Below are positions 15,801 to 27,905 of a stretch of 64,000 nucleotides of DNA, one piece after another. A program made the position numbers and the translations under genes. Under the pieces are notes generated by a model. That model did no database searches, was not told the origin of the DNA, and was given only the letters and a program-made list of their open reading frames with translations. The first letter of the stretch is position 1. Each line of letters begins with the position of its first letter. The stretch spans positions 62,001 to 126,000 of the forward strand of contig NZ_QQKA01000004.1 in the NCBI RefSeq assembly GCF_003493605.1, read 5' to 3'. This DNA comes from Haemophilus haemolyticus (GTDB lineage: Bacteria > Pseudomonadota > Gammaproteobacteria > Enterobacterales > Pasteurellaceae).

Positions 15801-17063
15801 TTAATTCTCTTCACGTTGCGCAGGATTAAAGAAACTATTTTTCTTAAATGCTTCTAAACGATCTGTGATCGGTTTATCCAGCGGGCGATGATATTCTTCT
15901 GCTGGAGTTTTTTGAGTTTCTACTGGCTCACGAGTATGTATATCAGGCACAATATTTACGCGACCTGAGCCTTCTGGCTCAACTGGACGAGAAGGACGCA
16001 ATACTTGAACAGACTCAGTTGGAGCGATTTCCCCCAATCCTGTTGCCACAATAGTCACTCGAATTTCATCACTCATCTCAGGCACTAAACTTGTACCAAT
16101 AACCACTGTCGCATCTTCTGAAGCAAAGCTACCGACAGTTTCACCAACGATATTAAACTCTTCAAAAGAAAGATCCATACCAGCTGTAATGTTTACTAAA
16201 ATACCTTTAGCATTAGAAAGATCGATTTTTTCCAATAAATCATTACGTACTGCAATACGAGCGGCTTCTTCTGCTCGCCCCTCACCTGCAGCACCAATAG
16301 CAGAACCGAAACCAATCATCGCTTGACCCATTTCAGACATAACCGTTCTTACATCGGCAAAGTCCACATTGATTAGACCAGGTGATGTAATCATATCCGA
16401 AATGCCCATAACGGAATTACGTAACACATCGTTTGCTGCAGCAAAAGCATCAATTAATTTAGCATTTTTAGGGAGAACTTTTTGGATTTGTTGATTAGGG
16501 ATAATAATCATCGAATCAACATACTGAGCTAAATCTTTAATGCCAAGCTCTGCAAATTGCATACGCTTCTTGCCTTCAAAAGCAAATGGTTTGGTCACAA
16601 CAGCAACAGTTAAAATACCTAATTCTTTAGCTATTTTTGCGACAACAGGCGCTGCACCAGTACCAGTACCACCGCCCATACCAGCTGCAATAAAGACCAT
16701 ATCCGCACCTTCAAGCATTTTGCGAATTTCTTCCTGATCATCTTCCGCAGCTTTACGACCAACATTTGGATTTGCCCCAGCGCCTAAACCTTTGGTAGTT
16801 TCTCCACCAATTTGTACTGTTTGTTGAACTTGGCTTTTACGTAATGCTTGAGCGTCTGTATTTACAGCGTAAAAAATAATACGACCATGCTCTTCTGAAG
16901 TTAATGAGCTTTCACCTAAATAAGTACCACCCATTTCTTGCTTTACCATACTCATAACCATATGGTTTACAGCATTACCGCCACCGCCGCCAACACCTAC
17001 AACTTTGATCAGTGCACCGGATTCATTAAAATTATCGTACTCAGGGTACTCTGGGTATAACAT
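15801..17063 (-). CDS. ftsZ: Cell-division tubulin homologue FtsZ
   Basis: A 420-residue GTPase that polymerises into the division ring. The tubulin signature GGGTGTG lies at 130-136, the first GTP loop [13 protein letters not shown] near 23-35, and the catalytic T7 region [15 protein letters not shown] further on. Two oddities stand out. Compared with E. coli, about 15 extra residues (near 41-60, [20 protein letters not shown]) sit before [11 protein letters not shown]. The C-terminus reads [13 protein letters not shown] rather than the usual DIPAFLRKQ peptide that binds FtsA and ZipA. It is transcribed with ftsQ and ftsA and lies upstream of lpxC. Confidence 0.97.
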   Translation of the reverse strand: MLYPEYPEYDNFNESGALIKVVGVGGGGGNAVNHMVMSMVKQEMGGTYLGESSLTSEEHGRIIFYAVNTDAQALRKSQVQQTVQIGGETTKGLGAGANPNVGRKAAEDDQEEIRKMLEGADMVFIAAGMGGGTGTGAAPVVAKIAKELGILTVAVVTKPFAFEGKKRMQFAELGIKDLAQYVDSMIIIPNQQIQKVLPKNAKLIDAFAAANDVLRNSVMGISDMITSPGLINVDFADVRTVMSEMGQAMIGFGSAIGAAGEGRAEEAARIAVRNDLLEKIDLSNAKGILVNITAGMDLSFEEFNIVGETVGSFASEDATVVIGTSLVPEMSDEIRVTIVATGLGEIAPTESVQVLRPSRPVEPEGSGRVNIVPDIHTREPVETQKTPAEEYHRPLDKPITDRLEAFKKNSFFNPAQREEN

Positions 17064-17144
17064 CGATGTTCTCCGTTAAGGCCAGATAAGCTGGCTCAAT
17101 ATAAAACCTAAATTCTCTCTATTGTAGATGAAAAATCAAAATAA

Positions 17145-18422
17145 TCAAAATTCTGACCGCACTTTATTCACAATTTTTTTAATTCCATTCAAAATTGGTT
17201 TTAGTATTCCGTCATCAGATTCATCATTTCCTGAAATCAAATCATCATCACTGTTACTATGGTTATACTGCAATAAGCCGACCACTGTTGAATATTGAGG
17301 ACGATTCACGTAATCTGTCAATCCAGTAATATTCAGCGGGCTACCAATACGTACTTGGCAATTAAATACGTCAGATGCACATTCTTTCAAATCTTCTATT
17401 TGCGCCCCACCGCCAGTAATCACTACGCCAGCAATAAGCTCAAACTTCACATGTTTTGTTTCCAGCTCAGCTTTTAATTTATCTAATTCATCTTTTACAA
17501 CACCTAGAAGTTCCGTGTAGCGAGCTGATGTAATTAAAGATAAATCACTTTTTGTTAATGAACGAGGTGCTCGCCCACCAATACTTGCAACTTCAATTTT
17601 TTTATCACCGTGCAAACGAGCTGGGTAAAATGCACTTGCATAATTAACTTTAATTCGTTCAGCTTCTGCACGCGAAATAGTACAAGCATGAGCAATATCG
17701 TTAGTCACAATATTTCCTGCATAAGGAATAACCTTACTGAAACGTAATGCGCCGTTTATATAAACCATCACATTCATTGTGCCTGCACCGAAATCAATCA
17801 AGCAAACACCAAGATCTTTTTCATCTTCGGTTAATACTGAATGCGTTGCTGCAAAACCGGAGAAAACCACTTTATCCACTTGTAAACCGCAGCGCTCAAC
17901 CGCTTTTTTCAGGTTGTTTTGCCAATCTTGATGACAGGCAATTAAATGTACTTGTGCTTTTAAACGAACACCTTGCAACCCCAATGGATTTTTAATATTT
18001 AACTGGCGATCCACCGCATATTCTTGTGGGATCACATGTAATAAGGATAAGCCTTCAGGCAACTTGATGGAGCTCGCTGTATGCAGTGCAGAATCAATTT
18101 CGTCTTGTGTTACTTCACCATCTGAAATTGGCACAAAACCACTTTCATTTAAACTTTGAATATGTTCACCAGTAATTGCCAAAGTGACACTCATAATCTG
18201 ACAATCAGCCATAGATTCAGCGGCTTCAATGGCTCTTTGAATAGAATTTACGACAGCTTCAAGATCGGTGATACTGCCACGATCAATCCCTTTAGATGGG
18301 CAACTACCAACACCTAACACATTCACTACGCCATCAGGAAATACCTCACCGACTACGGCAACAACTTTTGACGTACCGACTTCTAATCCTACAATTGTTT
18401 TAGCTTCCACACCTTTAACCAT
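17145..18422 (-). CDS. ftsA: Divisome actin-like protein FtsA
   Basis: A 425-residue actin-fold ATPase that tethers FtsZ to the membrane and recruits later division proteins. Phosphate-1 loop [17 protein letters not shown] is at the N-terminus, the phosphate-2 motif [15 protein letters not shown] follows mid-protein, and [14 protein letters not shown] is the adenosine loop. The C-terminal amphipathic membrane-targeting helix reads [16 protein letters not shown] 18422 is chosen over the GTG at 18428 because AGGTGTG upstream acts as its ribosome site. It follows ftsQ by 15 bases. Residues 390-410 are unusually rich in serine and aspartate. Confidence 0.96.
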   Translation of the reverse strand: MVKGVEAKTIVGLEVGTSKVVAVVGEVFPDGVVNVLGVGSCPSKGIDRGSITDLEAVVNSIQRAIEAAESMADCQIMSVTLAITGEHIQSLNESGFVPISDGEVTQDEIDSALHTASSIKLPEGLSLLHVIPQEYAVDRQLNIKNPLGLQGVRLKAQVHLIACHQDWQNNLKKAVERCGLQVDKVVFSGFAATHSVLTEDEKDLGVCLIDFGAGTMNVMVYINGALRFSKVIPYAGNIVTNDIAHACTISRAEAERIKVNYASAFYPARLHGDKKIEVASIGGRAPRSLTKSDLSLITSARYTELLGVVKDELDKLKAELETKHVKFELIAGVVITGGGAQIEDLKECASDVFNCQVRIGSPLNITGLTDYVNRPQYSTVVGLLQYNHSNSDDDLISGNDESDDGILKPILNGIKKIVNKVRSEF

Positions 18423-18437
18423 TTTCACACCTAGTTT

Positions 18438-19202
18438 TTATTTATCAGCCATACCCACTGCAGCGCCTGCCGCATATCGTAAATCTACATAATCTATTTT
18501 TTTATTTTCTGGAACATCAACTTGCGGATAAATCGTAACAAATCGTTCAAGCTTAGATTTCCATTCTCCACGACCTAACTTTAACACAATGTCATTATCA
18601 AGTGTTACTTGCCATGCTCCGCGTTCATCAATATTCATGCCTTTTGCAATTAAATTTTTTGATTTAAAATCGGCATAAATCTGATTCCATGCTTCCAATA
18701 CTTTTAAACTCTGATAATCTGGCCCACCTAAATAAGGCAAAGCATTCTCTTTTAAGCGTTCAATTGGAAGTTGGAATACAACGCCATCTTGAGTAACAAA
18801 TTGATTCTGATTCCAAAATGCCACTGGTTGATATTCAGTAATCCAAATACTTAAACGATTTGGCCATATTTTTCGCACAATTGAGCTTTTAACCCAAGGT
18901 AAAGCTTCTATTTGCGCTTGAATTGGCTCAACATCTTGCCCCCAAAAGCCTTTAAGAGTGCCCATTTTTAATAAGCTTTCCTTAATATCGGCATCCGTGG
19001 TAAAAATCTTTTGTCCAGCCAATGCAAAACCGCTAATAGGCTTATCATCCATTTTCTCTAGCAGCGTTTGCCAATTAAAATAGATACCAAGAGCCAAAAG
19101 TATACCAAGCAAAGCCAAGAAAGCCCGAATATGAAAATAATATTTAGGCTTTTGTTCACCAAAACGAATATTCTGTGGAGTTTTCCTTTTCAGAATGCTC
19201 AT
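18438..19202 (-). CDS. ftsQ: Divisome protein FtsQ
   Basis: A 254-residue bitopic protein linking early and late division proteins through the FtsQLB complex. A basic cytoplasmic tail (about 1-24) and one membrane helix (about 26-42, AFLALLGILLALGIYFN) are followed by a POTRA domain (about 50-125) and the beta domain. Its ATG shares the final A of the ddl TAA stop, so the two genes are translationally coupled. It is followed by ftsA. Confidence 0.95.
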   Translation of the reverse strand: MSILKRKTPQNIRFGEQKPKYYFHIRAFLALLGILLALGIYFNWQTLLEKMDDKPISGFALAGQKIFTTDADIKESLLKMGTLKGFWGQDVEPIQAQIEALPWVKSSIVRKIWPNRLSIWITEYQPVAFWNQNQFVTQDGVVFQLPIERLKENALPYLGGPDYQSLKVLEAWNQIYADFKSKNLIAKGMNIDERGAWQVTLDNDIVLKLGRGEWKSKLERFVTIYPQVDVPENKKIDYVDLRYAAGAAVGMADK

Positions 19203-20122
19203 TACACACTTAGCTCCAAGATTTTCACAACAAGCTGTTCAAAAGAAATACCCATGTTTGCGGCTGATTTTGGGAATAAACTGTGACTAGTCATTCCTGG
19301 ATTCGTATTCACTTCAACTAAACGAAAATCACCTTTCGCATCGCACATGACATCAATACGGCTCCAACCACGACAGCCCACTGCATCATAAGCGCGTTTT
19401 ACTAATAGAGCCAACTCTTGCTCACGCTCAAGCGTTAAACCTGCTGGGCAGAAATATTGAGTATTATCAGAAATATATTTCGCATTGTAATCGTAGAACT
19501 CACCTTCAGGAACAATACGAATAGCTGGAAGTACCTGGCTATCCAATACAGGCACAGTTAATTCATCGCCAGCCAACCATTCTTCAATCAGAATCGTACT
19601 ATCAAATTTAAGCGCATATTCCACCGCACTTTTTATCTCATCCACGGCTTTAACTTTAGTTAATCCAACACTAGAGCCTTCTAAAGAAGGTTTCACCATT
19701 AATGGTAAACCTAGTTTTTCCACTACAGCCTGAGCGTCTAATTCAGCAAAGGTTTCTCGGGTTACTACTTCCATATCTGCTACAGGTAATCCAAATGCTT
19801 TCCACAACATTTTTGTACGCATTTTATCCATAGTTAATGCGGAAGCCATCACTCCACAACCAGTGTAAGGTAAACCAATTTGCTCTAATAAACCTTGCAT
19901 TGTGCCATCTTCACCACCTCGGCCATGCAAAATATTAAACACTCGATGAAAACCCTCCTTTTTAAGATTGGCAACATTATATTCTTTAGGATCAATAGGA
20001 TGAGCATCATAACCTTGATTTAATAAAGCCTCTAATACCGCTTTACCTGAATTGAGAGAAACTTCACGCTCAGCGGATGTTCCGCCTAATAACACTGCAA
20101 TTTTTTCTTGTTTTAAATTCAT
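19202..20122 (-). CDS. ddl: D-alanine--D-alanine ligase
   Basis: A 306-residue ATP-grasp enzyme joining two D-alanines for the murein stem peptide (DdlB type, located in the dcw cluster). The N-terminal [17 protein letters not shown] signature, the [15 protein letters not shown] block, [14 protein letters not shown] as the omega-loop region, and the magnesium ligands near the end ([14 protein letters not shown]) are all present. The stop overlaps the ftsQ start. It lies 85 bases after murC. Confidence 0.97.
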   Translation of the reverse strand: MNLKQEKIAVLLGGTSAEREVSLNSGKAVLEALLNQGYDAHPIDPKEYNVANLKKEGFHRVFNILHGRGGEDGTMQGLLEQIGLPYTGCGVMASALTMDKMRTKMLWKAFGLPVADMEVVTRETFAELDAQAVVEKLGLPLMVKPSLEGSSVGLTKVKAVDEIKSAVEYALKFDSTILIEEWLAGDELTVPVLDSQVLPAIRIVPEGEFYDYNAKYISDNTQYFCPAGLTLEREQELALLVKRAYDAVGCRGWSRIDVMCDAKGDFRLVEVNTNPGMTSHSLFPKSAANMGISFEQLVVKILELSV

Positions 20123-20207
20123 TTTATCCTACTTATATATCTTATTCTGGTGTCCTTAATTAATAGATAAGGCTATCTCAAATTTCTAAAATCTGTTTAT
20201 AACAGTC

Positions 20208-21635
20208 TTAATTTTTCCAAGATTGAGCTAAGCCACGAGAAATTTTACTTACGCTACCCGCACCTTGTGCCAAAATCAAATCACCGTCTTGAATAATTTG
20301 ATCAAGAACGTCGCCTAATTGTGATGTGTCAGAAACCAAAATTGGATCGATTTTTCCTAAATTTCTAATTGAACGACAAAGCGATTTACTATCAGCTCCA
20401 ACAATTGGTGCTTCCCCCGCTGCGTACACATCAAGCATAATTAATGCGTCCACTTGCGAAAGCACTTGTACAAAATCATCAAACAAATCACGAGTACGAG
20501 AATAACGATGCGGTTGGAAAATCATCACAATTCGTTTATCTCCCCAGCCTTCTCGCGCGGCTTTAATCGTTACACCGACTTCTGTTGGATGATGACCGTA
20601 GTCATCAACTAAACGAACTTTACCATTTGGACGAATAAACTCACCTAACTGATCAAAACGACGACCTGCACCTTGGAAATCAGCAAGGGCTTCTAAAATA
20701 GCCTCATTACCAATACCTTCTTCTTTCGCTACAGCAAGTGCAGCCGTTGCATTTAACGCATTATGTTTTCCAGGAACATTTAACAGCACATTAATACGTT
20801 CATTATCTGGACAAATCACAGTGTAATGACCTTGGAAACCTGTTTGTTCATAATCTTCAATGCGATAATCAGCGTGTTCACTAAAACCATATGTAATCAC
20901 TTGGCGACCAACTTTTGGCACAAGTTCCATTAATACTGGATCATCTGCACACATCACAGCTAAACCATAGAATGGCAAATTATGTAGGAATTTCACATAG
21001 GTGGCTTTCATTTTTTCAAAATCACCTTCGTAAGTATCCATATGGTCTGGTTCCATGTTAGTCACAACAGATACCATTGGCTGCAAATGTAAAAACGAGG
21101 CGTCACTTTCATCCGCTTCCGCAATTAAATAACGACTAGCACCTAAATGTGCATTTTTACCTGCAGATTTAACCAAACCACCATTAACGAACGTTGGATC
21201 GAGTTTTGCTTGGGTGTAAATCATGGAAATCATAGCAGTTGTCGTCGTCTTCCCATGTGTTCCTGCAACAGCAATACCATGACGGAAACGCATGATTTCA
21301 GCCAACATTTGTGCTCGTTGAATAACTGGGATACGTTTTTGTTTCGCTGCAACTAATTCAGGGTTATCATCTTTTATCGCGCTAGATACGACAACAACAC
21401 TAGCTCCTTCAATATGTTCTTCTGCATGGCCAATGTAGATTTTTGCTCCAGCTTGAGCTAAACGTTGAGTTACTAAGCCGTCAGCAATATCTGAGCCAGA
21501 GATTTGATAGCCTTCATTCAATAAAATCTCAGCAATACCACTCATTCCCGCGCCACCAATTCCAATAAAATGAATTTGTTGCACTCGACGCATTTCAGGG
21601 ATAATTTTTCTAATTTCTTCGTGGGAATGTTTCAT
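20208..21635 (-). CDS. murC: UDP-N-acetylmuramate--L-alanine ligase
   Basis: A 475-residue Mur ligase that adds the first amino acid, L-alanine, to UDP-MurNAc. The Rossmann start [21 protein letters not shown] loop [15 protein letters not shown] (near 120), the [10 protein letters not shown] carbamate/metal region and the C-terminal [10 protein letters not shown] motif are intact. A 96-base gap follows murG, with an uptake signal at 21683-21691. It forms part of the continuous leftward dcw transcript. Confidence 0.97.
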   Translation of the reverse strand: MKHSHEEIRKIIPEMRRVQQIHFIGIGGAGMSGIAEILLNEGYQISGSDIADGLVTQRLAQAGAKIYIGHAEEHIEGASVVVVSSAIKDDNPELVAAKQKRIPVIQRAQMLAEIMRFRHGIAVAGTHGKTTTTAMISMIYTQAKLDPTFVNGGLVKSAGKNAHLGASRYLIAEADESDASFLHLQPMVSVVTNMEPDHMDTYEGDFEKMKATYVKFLHNLPFYGLAVMCADDPVLMELVPKVGRQVITYGFSEHADYRIEDYEQTGFQGHYTVICPDNERINVLLNVPGKHNALNATAALAVAKEEGIGNEAILEALADFQGAGRRFDQLGEFIRPNGKVRLVDDYGHHPTEVGVTIKAAREGWGDKRIVMIFQPHRYSRTRDLFDDFVQVLSQVDALIMLDVYAAGEAPIVGADSKSLCRSIRNLGKIDPILVSDTSQLGDVLDQIIQDGDLILAQGAGSVSKISRGLAQSWKN

Positions 21636-21731
21636 TTATTTTTCCTTTTTGACACATTGGCAAAATATTGGCGCCTATTCTAAAAGTGCGGTTGAAAATC
21701 GCAATGTTTTTCTTATTCTTTGGAAGATCAA

Positions 21732-22787
21732 TTAGTTTGAGTTTTCTATAATAACCTCAGCAACTCGCTGTGCAGAAAGTGGCGTCGACATTGCTTTCGC
21801 TTTCTCAGCCATTTGTAATAAATTTTCACGAGTAAAGTTTTTTAAATAATTCACCAAAATTTCAGGCGTTAAATCTGCCTGTTCTACAATCTTTGCCGCT
21901 CCCACATCAGACAAATATTTCGCATTCAAATATTGTTGACGATCTTTATGTTGGAAAGGTACAAAAATAGCTGCAGCGCCAACTGCCGCAATTTCACATA
22001 CAGTTAATGCGCCAGAACGGCAAATTATCACATCAGCCCAGGCATAAGCCTCAGCCATATCATCAATAAATTCTGTTATTTTAACTTGTTCTGAATTCTC
22101 GCCATAAAGTTTGCTAACTTCTTCTACCGCACCTTTACCTACTTGATGACGAACATCTAATTTATCTGCAAGCTGGGCGACTACTTTAGGTAAAGTATGG
22201 TTAAGCACTCTCGCGCCTTGGCTACCACCGACCACTAAAACACGTAATTTTTCCTCACGCTTCGCAAAACGAACTTCAGGATATGGCATCTTAAATAAAT
22301 CTTCTCGAACTGGATTTCCTACAACTTCAGCATTAGGAAAAGCACTTGAAAATGCTTGCAATACACGAGTTGCAATTTTAGCTAACCATTTATTCGTTAA
22401 ACCCGCTATGGCATTTTGTTCATGCAAAATTATCGGGACACCACAAAGTTTTGCAGCAATACCGCCAGGGCCTGAAACATAACCACCCATTCCAAGTACC
22501 GCGTCAGGCTTTTCTTCTTGAATAATTTTTTTTGCCTGCAACACAGCACGGAAAATCGCAAAAGGAGCACTTAATAAAGCTTTTATACCTTTACCACGCA
22601 AACCAGAAATTTGGATAAATCTAATCGGGATTCCATGTTTTGGTACAAGGTGAGCCTCCATTCGATCTTTCGTACCTAACCAGCAAATATCCCATCCTTG
22701 TTTTTGTAAAAATTGGGCAACTACTATTGCTGGAAAAACATGACCGCCAGTTCCACCTGCCATCACTAATAATTTTTTATTTTTCAT
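21732..22787 (-). CDS. murG: Lipid II synthase MurG
   Basis: A 351-residue GT28 glycosyltransferase that transfers GlcNAc from UDP-GlcNAc to lipid I on the cytoplasmic face of the membrane. The donor-domain loop [11 protein letters not shown] lies at 11-21, and the acceptor-side glycines [11 protein letters not shown] at about 98-108. The C-terminal sugar-binding motif is [15 protein letters not shown]. It is separated from ftsW by 11 bases. Confidence 0.97.
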   Translation of the reverse strand: MKNKKLLVMAGGTGGHVFPAIVVAQFLQKQGWDICWLGTKDRMEAHLVPKHGIPIRFIQISGLRGKGIKALLSAPFAIFRAVLQAKKIIQEEKPDAVLGMGGYVSGPGGIAAKLCGVPIILHEQNAIAGLTNKWLAKIATRVLQAFSSAFPNAEVVGNPVREDLFKMPYPEVRFAKREEKLRVLVVGGSQGARVLNHTLPKVVAQLADKLDVRHQVGKGAVEEVSKLYGENSEQVKITEFIDDMAEAYAWADVIICRSGALTVCEIAAVGAAAIFVPFQHKDRQQYLNAKYLSDVGAAKIVEQADLTPEILVNYLKNFTRENLLQMAEKAKAMSTPLSAQRVAEVIIENSN

Positions 22788-22798
22788 CTTCTTTATCT

Positions 22799-23983
22799 CT
22801 AATCATCACGTAGGCGTGCTTGGCCCGCGCGAAGTAAACGATTTTCGTGATCAATACGTAATAAAATGCCAATAGTCGCTGACATAATGATAATACTCGA
22901 ACCACCATAACTCACGAGTGGAAAGGTTAAACCTTTAGTCGGTAAGATTCCTAGAGCCATACCTAAATTAACAAAGCCTTGGAAGAAAATCCAAAAGCCA
23001 ATGCCTAACGCTAAAAATCCTCTAAAACGTTGTTCTAACATTAAAGATTCTTTACCAATCTTCAGGGCGCGAAAAACAAGTAAACCGAGCAAAATAACAA
23101 CAATTAAAATGCCTATAAAGCCAAACTCTTCACCAATAATAGCCATGATAAAGTCAGTATGCGCTTCAGGTAAATAATCTAGTTTTTGAATTGAATTACC
23201 TAACCCCTCCCCCGTTATTTCTCCACGACCAAATGCCATAAGAGAGTTCGTTAATTGGAAGCCTGTACCATAAGGGTCTTTAAACGGATCTAAAAAACCA
23301 GTGAAACGTTTTAAACGATAAGAAGCAGAGATGATTAACCAAGCGCCAAGAATTACACCTGTTGCACCAAGTAAAATAAATTGGAAAAAGTGCGCGCCAA
23401 CGATAAATAGCATACCGAAAGTAATAACAAACAGTACAACTGTACTTCCCATATCAGGCTGAACTAAGAGGAACATCCCCATCACGCCCATCACAATAAA
23501 GGGTTTTATCGCACTAAATTTTCTACCTCGAACCTCATCATAACGACGAGTAAAATAGCTTGCCAAGAAACAAGTCAGTGCCAGCTTCGCAAATTCAGCT
23601 GGCTGAAAATTCAAAATCCCCAATGAAATCCAACGTTTAGCACCATTCACTGATGTACCGATAAATAATACGGCTATCAATAAAGCCACGGCTGCCCAGA
23701 AAATATTTACATTCCATTTTTCCAACTTTTCAGTTGGAATATACAACATGGCATAACAAGTCGCTAAAGAAAGAAATACATAAAAAGCATCGCGTTTTGC
23801 AAAGTAAAAAGGATCATTAAATAAACGAGAGCTATAAGGAATAGATGCAGATGTTACTGCCACTAAACCAATTAAAAGCAAAATAACAAATAACCAAAAT
23901 AGCGCACGATCATACAACAAACCTTGAGGTGTGATGCGTGTCCATTCATCGTAATTTTTTTTGATGTTTTGTAAAAATTCCAT
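22799..23983 (-). CDS. ftsW: Septal SEDS glycan polymerase FtsW
   Basis: A 394-residue polytopic SEDS-family membrane protein (about ten helices). With FtsI it polymerises lipid II into septal murein. Family motifs include [13 protein letters not shown] (helix 4 region), [10 protein letters not shown], and the extracellular loop [29 protein letters not shown]. The terminal signature is [13 protein letters not shown]. Compare rodA at 61,143, the elongation paralogue. It lies between murD and murG with short gaps. Confidence 0.97.
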   Translation of the reverse strand: MEFLQNIKKNYDEWTRITPQGLLYDRALFWLFVILLLIGLVAVTSASIPYSSRLFNDPFYFAKRDAFYVFLSLATCYAMLYIPTEKLEKWNVNIFWAAVALLIAVLFIGTSVNGAKRWISLGILNFQPAEFAKLALTCFLASYFTRRYDEVRGRKFSAIKPFIVMGVMGMFLLVQPDMGSTVVLFVITFGMLFIVGAHFFQFILLGATGVILGAWLIISASYRLKRFTGFLDPFKDPYGTGFQLTNSLMAFGRGEITGEGLGNSIQKLDYLPEAHTDFIMAIIGEEFGFIGILIVVILLGLLVFRALKIGKESLMLEQRFRGFLALGIGFWIFFQGFVNLGMALGILPTKGLTFPLVSYGGSSIIIMSATIGILLRIDHENRLLRAGQARLRDD

Positions 23984-24005
23984 CTTATTTTTATTAATGA
24001 CTAAA

Positions 24006-25319
24006 TTAGGCTGAATATTGCGCTAAATGAGTAAATTCTTCACCGCGCTTTTCAAAAGAGGCAAACTGATCGAGGCTTGCACAAGCTGGCGACAATAATA
24101 CCATATCTCCGCTTTGCAATGTTGGGCGTAAAAATTCTATCGCTTGTTCCATTGTATCGAACAAATAACTTTGCGATGAAAGCTTAGCGAGTTGCGCACC
24201 ATCTCGACCAAAACAATAACAAATAATATGTGGTTGATTAATTAATTCAGCTAATTCTGAAAAGTCAGCTCCTTTTCCATCACCGCCTAACAACAAATGT
24301 AATTTGCCTTCCACACAAAGGCCTGCTAATGCGGCAACTGTACTCCCCACATTTGTTGCTTTAGAGTCATTAATCCAACGAATGCCATTAGCTTGATGCG
24401 CTAATTGAAAACGATGATCTAGCCCTTTGAAATGACGAAGTGCAGTACGAATTGAATCTAAATTAATACCGACAGCTTGTGCCAATGCCGTTGCCGCCAA
24501 AATATTCATATAATTATGGCGACTGACTAATGTTGCTTCTTCACAAGGCAAAATTACTTCCTCTTTTGCCATTAAGTATTGCTTGCCATTTTCCGTTTTT
24601 AGCCAATAATCTGCTGTATTTTCCGCAAAAGAAACATTTTGTTTCGCTTGATTTTCACCTTCACCAAAAGTCAGCGTATCCTCATTATTCAAAACTCCGA
24701 CCTCAGCATTATGATAAATGTGTAATTTTGCTTGGCGATAATCTTCTAAATCCACATAGCGATCCATATGATCTTCAGTCACATTCAAGACCGTTGCAGC
24801 CGCAGCTTTTAAGCTGTAAGTTGTTTCAAGTTGAAAACTAGACAGCTCTAATACATAAAGTTCACAATCTTCATTCAACAATGACAAAGCGGGAACCCCA
24901 ATATTACCGCCCATACCAACTTTCACGCCAGCAGCTTTCGCCATTTCATAAACTAAAGTAGTCACGGTACTTTTTCCATTTGAACCGGTAATCCCCACAA
25001 TAGGCTTTGTCGCCGCTCGGCAGAATAATTCAATATCACCGATTACTTCTACGCCAGCTTTAAGTGCGGTTTGAATTTCAGGTGTTTTTACCGCAAGCCC
25101 AGGACTAATAACAATCATATCGCTTTCAAGTAACCATTCCTGATTTAAACTACCAGTATGAAGAGGGATATTTTGAGGGAGTTTATCAACACCAGTAGGA
25201 TTTTTTCGGGTATCAATCGCACGAATATTAGCCTGTTGGGATAAGAGATAATCCACGCAAGAAAGACCTGTTTTGCCAAGCCCGATGATAGTAATATTTT
25301 TGTTTTGATAGGCGTTCAT
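24006..25319 (-). CDS. murD: UDP-MurNAc-L-alanine--D-glutamate ligase
   Basis: A 437-residue Mur ligase adding D-glutamate. It has the nucleotide fold [15 protein letters not shown] at the N-terminus, ATP loop [15 protein letters not shown] (near 110), [10 protein letters not shown] for metal/carbamate binding, [11 protein letters not shown] for the nucleotide, and [22 protein letters not shown] at the C-terminus, the MurD-specific signature (split here at about residue 420). A 123-base gap separates it from mraY, with a weak hairpin near 25,405-25,432. Confidence 0.97.
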   Translation of the reverse strand: MNAYQNKNITIIGLGKTGLSCVDYLLSQQANIRAIDTRKNPTGVDKLPQNIPLHTGSLNQEWLLESDMIVISPGLAVKTPEIQTALKAGVEVIGDIELFCRAATKPIVGITGSNGKSTVTTLVYEMAKAAGVKVGMGGNIGVPALSLLNEDCELYVLELSSFQLETTYSLKAAAATVLNVTEDHMDRYVDLEDYRQAKLHIYHNAEVGVLNNEDTLTFGEGENQAKQNVSFAENTADYWLKTENGKQYLMAKEEVILPCEEATLVSRHNYMNILAATALAQAVGINLDSIRTALRHFKGLDHRFQLAHQANGIRWINDSKATNVGSTVAALAGLCVEGKLHLLLGGDGKGADFSELAELINQPHIICYCFGRDGAQLAKLSSQSYLFDTMEQAIEFLRPTLQSGDMVLLSPACASLDQFASFEKRGEEFTHLAQYSA

Positions 25320-25442
25320 TTTCTTTCTTCTTAATTGCTATAAATTTTAAAATTATATTATTGATGGAAATATAAATTTCCTTTACTAACGTAAAAAAGG
25401 TCGCCCTTTCAAAAACTGAAAGAGCGAACCTAGCTATATTTA

Positions 25443-26525
25443 TTAACGCAACTTCAAGGTGACCAATCCCATCAACACCAACATTAAAGAAATAATCCAA
25501 AACCGAATAATCACTCTTGGCTCTGGCCATCCCTTCAATTCAAAATGGTGGTGAATCGGTGCCATTCTAAAAATGCGTTGTTTGCGTAACTTATAAGACC
25601 CTACTTGCAAAATAACAGAGAGCGCTTCAACAACAAATACTCCGCCCATTATCACAAGTAAAAATTCCTGACGAACTAGGATCGCCACGACACCAAGTGC
25701 TCCACCTAATGCAAGAGAACCTACATCGCCCATAAAGACTTGTGCGGGATAAGTATTGAACCACAAGAACCCTAACCCTGCACCAACGATGGCGGTACAA
25801 AACACAACCACTTCAGAACTATATTTAATGTATGGGATGTGCAAGTATTCTGCGAAATTCACGTTACCAGTTGCCCATGCAATTAACGCAAATGCGCCTG
25901 CAACAAGCGCGGTTGGCATAATCGCCAATCCATCCAAACCATCTGTTAAATTCACCGCATTACCCGTTCCAACAATCACAAAGTAAGATAACACAATATA
26001 GAACAAACCTAATTGAGGCATAATGTCTTTAAAGAATGGAATCACTAAACGGGTGGCATCAGTGTCATGGCCAAGCCAATAAAGCCAAAGGATTGCCATT
26101 AATGCCACAACAGACATCCAAAAATATTTCCAACGAGCAATCAAACCATCCGTGTTTTTACGAGTAATTTTGCGGAAATCATCCACAAAACCAATAGCAC
26201 CATATCCAAATAATACAAATAAGCAAACCCAAATATAGGGATTAGAGAGATTTGCCCATAATAACGTACTTACTCCAATAGAGAATAAAATCATCACACC
26301 GCCCATAGTAGGGGTGCCTTTTTTTGCAAAATGACTTTCAGGACCATCATTTCGCACTTCTTGGCCAAATTTTAAGATCTGTAAACGTTTGATCACTTTA
26401 GGGCCAATCCAAAGTGAGATAAAAAGTGCGGTTAATAATGCAAGAATTGCACGGACAGTAATATAAGAAATCGCATTAAACGCGGTTTCATAACGAACAA
26501 GATATTCAGCAAGCCAGACTAACAT
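25443..26525 (-). CDS. mraY: Phospho-MurNAc-pentapeptide translocase MraY
   Basis: A 360-residue integral membrane enzyme (about ten helices) making lipid I from UDP-MurNAc-pentapeptide and undecaprenyl phosphate. Active-site motifs are [33 protein letters not shown] and the [11 protein letters not shown] loop. The N-terminus overlaps the end of murF by seven bases. The length equals that of the E. coli enzyme. Confidence 0.97.
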   Translation of the reverse strand: MLVWLAEYLVRYETAFNAISYITVRAILALLTALFISLWIGPKVIKRLQILKFGQEVRNDGPESHFAKKGTPTMGGVMILFSIGVSTLLWANLSNPYIWVCLFVLFGYGAIGFVDDFRKITRKNTDGLIARWKYFWMSVVALMAILWLYWLGHDTDATRLVIPFFKDIMPQLGLFYIVLSYFVIVGTGNAVNLTDGLDGLAIMPTALVAGAFALIAWATGNVNFAEYLHIPYIKYSSEVVVFCTAIVGAGLGFLWFNTYPAQVFMGDVGSLALGGALGVVAILVRQEFLLVIMGGVFVVEALSVILQVGSYKLRKQRIFRMAPIHHHFELKGWPEPRVIIRFWIISLMLVLMGLVTLKLR

Positions 26526-27892
26526 TTAATTTTATCCTTTAATGAATAGATCACATCTTCCATTTTCATTGAGCGCGAGCCTTTTCCTAGCACCACGACT
26601 TTGTTATTTTGTTGTAATTGGGTTTCAATCAATGGTACAAGAAAATCAACCATTTCCACCTTATCAGTAAAATGCTTGCCCGAAACAGCCTCAGAAATAA
26701 CCGCACTTTCGTTGCCATAAGAACAAACTAAATCTAAATTTACCGAGTTGGCATATTGTCCTACTTCACGATGAATAACGAGAGAGTTTTCGCCTAACTC
26801 TTTCATATCGCCGACACACAAAATACGGAAAGCGTCATAACTTTTTAAAACATCAATGGCAGCACACAGAGAATCTTTATTTGCGTTATAAGTATCATCT
26901 AATAACAATAAATTAGGCGTTACTTGAATTGGGAATAAACGTCCTTTCACTTGTGAACGTTGTTCTAATCCAGCTTTTACATCCGTAAGAGTGGCGCCAA
27001 CATTCATGGCAAGTGCGGTGGCAGCCAAGGCATTTTTTACATTATGTTCACCAAGGTAAGGTAAGTTAATCTCAATTTCACCTTGTGGGGAAATAAGTGT
27101 AAAAGTGGAACCTTGATCAGTATGATGAATATCTTTTGCAGAATAATCTTTACCGTTGAAATATTGAATTTCATGTTCACCGATTTCTTTTTGCCAACAA
27201 TCTAAATGGTTATATTCTGCGTTAATAATCGCTACACCATTCAATGTTAAACCACGATAAATCTCACCTTTAGCTTGTGCAACGCCCTCTAAAGAACCAA
27301 AGCCCTCTAAATGCGCGGGCGCAATATTATTAATCAATGCGGCATCAGGTTGAGCTAATTTTGTAGTGTAATCAATTTCACCTTGATGATTTGCACCAAG
27401 TTCGATCACAGCGAAACGATGTTTTTCTGTTAAACGAAGAAGGGTTAAAGGCACACCAATATCGTTATTAAAATTCCCATTGGTAAAAAGTACCGCTTCT
27501 GAATCAGCAGCAGTATGTTGCAAAATACTCGCCGTCATTTCTTTCACCGTGGTTTTACCAGAAGACCCTGTCATCGCGACAGTACGTGGCTTAATTTTTT
27601 CTCGTAACCATTTTGCAAGTTCGCCCAAAGCAATTCGAGTATCCTTAACCACAATTTGTGGAACAGAAATGGAAGAATTTTCTTGCTGAACAACAACGGC
27701 TACCGCACCTTGTGCTACCGCTTGTTCAAGATATTGGTGAGCATCAAACTTTTCGCCTTTCAACGCAAAAAATAAACTATTTGATACGCTTTTTCGGGTA
27801 TCTGTATTAATTTCTTCAACTTGCACATTTTTATCGCTAATTAATTTAGCTTGAAGGATCTGTGCTAATTGTTCAGTAGAGAGTTTAATCAT
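26519..27892 (-). CDS. murF: UDP-MurNAc-tripeptide--D-alanyl-D-alanine ligase
   Basis: A 457-residue Mur ligase that adds the D-Ala-D-Ala made by Ddl. It has ATP loop [14 protein letters not shown] (near 110), the [14 protein letters not shown] motif, the [14 protein letters not shown] metal-binding region, and [13 protein letters not shown] for the nucleotide. The short gap to murE (13 bases) and overlap with mraY indicate one transcript. Confidence 0.97.
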   Translation of the reverse strand: MIKLSTEQLAQILQAKLISDKNVQVEEINTDTRKSVSNSLFFALKGEKFDAHQYLEQAVAQGAVAVVVQQENSSISVPQIVVKDTRIALGELAKWLREKIKPRTVAMTGSSGKTTVKEMTASILQHTAADSEAVLFTNGNFNNDIGVPLTLLRLTEKHRFAVIELGANHQGEIDYTTKLAQPDAALINNIAPAHLEGFGSLEGVAQAKGEIYRGLTLNGVAIINAEYNHLDCWQKEIGEHEIQYFNGKDYSAKDIHHTDQGSTFTLISPQGEIEINLPYLGEHNVKNALAATALAMNVGATLTDVKAGLEQRSQVKGRLFPIQVTPNLLLLDDTYNANKDSLCAAIDVLKSYDAFRILCVGDMKELGENSLVIHREVGQYANSVNLDLVCSYGNESAVISEAVSGKHFTDKVEMVDFLVPLIETQLQQNNKVVVLGKGSRSMKMEDVIYSLKDKIKC

Positions 27893-27905
27893 AATTTAAT
27901 TGTTA

